Of a stretch of DNA of 5,227 bases, positions 4,970 to 5,227 are shown in pieces. Source of the stretch: an uncultured Lachnospiraceae bacterium (GTDB lineage Bacteria > Bacillota > Clostridia > Lachnospirales > Lachnospiraceae); the NCBI GenBank assembly GCA_910577065.1, contig CAJTLD010000119.1, positions 1 to 5,227 on the forward strand. Direction: 5' to 3'. Each line of letters starts with the position of its first letter. Position 1 is the stretch's first letter. Made by a program: the position numbers and the translations under genes. The notes beneath the pieces were generated by a model. It made no database searches. It was not told the origin of the DNA and saw nothing but the letters and a program-made list of their open reading frames with translations.

Positions 4970-5227
4970 ATGAACGTAACCGGCGTTATCGCAGAATACA
5001 ACCCCTTCCACAACGGTCACGCATACCAAATCCAAAAAGCTAAAGAACTTTCCCGGGCAGACTATGTCATTGTTGTAATGAGCGGCAATTTCGTCCAGCG
5101 CGGCATGCCCGCTATTTTAGACAAATTCACCCGCACAGCCGCAGCCTTAAAAAACGGCGCCGATTTCGTATTTGAAATACCAACCGTTTTTGCAACGGCA
5201 TCCGCCGAATATTTTGCAGCGGCAGGG
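4970..5227 (+). CDS. tmcAL: tRNA(Met) cytidine acetate ligase TmcAL, N-terminal fragment (cut by window edge)
   Basis: The first 86 codons of a nucleotidyltransferase-fold enzyme of the TmcAL (YlbM) family. In this family the enzyme uses acetate and ATP, via acetyl-AMP, to form N4-acetylcytidine at the wobble position C34 of elongator tRNA-Met in the cytoplasm. The sequence shows the family N-terminus GVIAEYNPFHNGH with the HxGH nucleotide-binding motif at residues 14-17, then VVMSGNFVQRG at about 35-45, DKFTRTAAAL at 51-60 and GADFVFEIP at 63-71, ending in SAEYFAAAG at the edge. The ATG is supported by AAGGAG at 4957-4962 with a 7-nt spacer. The gene has its own promoter at 4904-4932 and diverges from the GH84 gene. 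It appears intact as far as it is visible. Confidence 0.95.
   Translation, partial: MNVTGVIAEYNPFHNGHAYQIQKAKELSRADYVIVVMSGNFVQRGMPAILDKFTRTAAALKNGADFVFEIPTVFATASAEYFAAAG

Overview
The window looks like chromosomal DNA from a low-to-mid GC Firmicute, most likely a gut member of the Lachnospiraceae or a related Clostridia family. The reasons are strong GGAGG-type ribosome binding sites, sigma-A consensus promoters, and a very large secreted glycosidase whose C-terminal BspA-like repeat domain is typical of surface proteins in that group. The taxonomic call is inference; there is no rRNA or other decisive marker.

Layout from left to right: (1) the first 65 codons of alaS (alanyl-tRNA synthetase) on the minus strand, cut by the left edge; (2) directly upstream of it, a 50-residue single-pass membrane protein gene (221-373, minus) with a GTG start, sharing with alaS a promoter TTGAAA-17-TATAAT at 414-442; (3) a 100-bp intergenic stretch holding an unusual hairpin (471-502), a small hairpin (523-537) and a 13-bp-stem intrinsic terminator (535-576); (4) a 1384-residue exported GH84 family beta-N-acetylglucosaminidase (588-4742, minus), which fills most of the window; (5) a 227-bp divergent intergenic region with a perfect-consensus promoter for the GH84 gene on the minus strand and a good promoter for tmcAL on the plus strand; (6) the first 86 codons of tmcAL (tRNA-Met cytidine acetate ligase, plus), cut by the right edge.

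The GH84 gene is a self-contained accessory unit with its own consensus promoter and terminator, between two translation-related housekeeping loci. The enzyme is predicted to be exported and to remove terminal beta-linked GlcNAc from host glycans such as mucin or O-GlcNAc glycopeptides. It carries a CBM32-like carbohydrate-binding domain, FIVAR-type helical modules and a basic BspA-like leucine-rich C-terminus, but no LPXTG anchor. All the recognised GH84 active-site residues are present, although the sequence around the catalytic Asp pair differs from the well-studied members as I remember them.

I did not find a clearly new multi-gene system, CRISPR array, tRNA, rRNA or mobile element. The most interesting items are an in-frame run of nine G near the start of the GH84 gene (possible phase-variation tract), the tandem-GA/GNRA hairpin upstream of the alaS operon (possible interspersed repeat or RNA motif), the uncharacterised small membrane protein co-transcribed with alaS, and an inverted repeat overlapping the tmcAL promoter.
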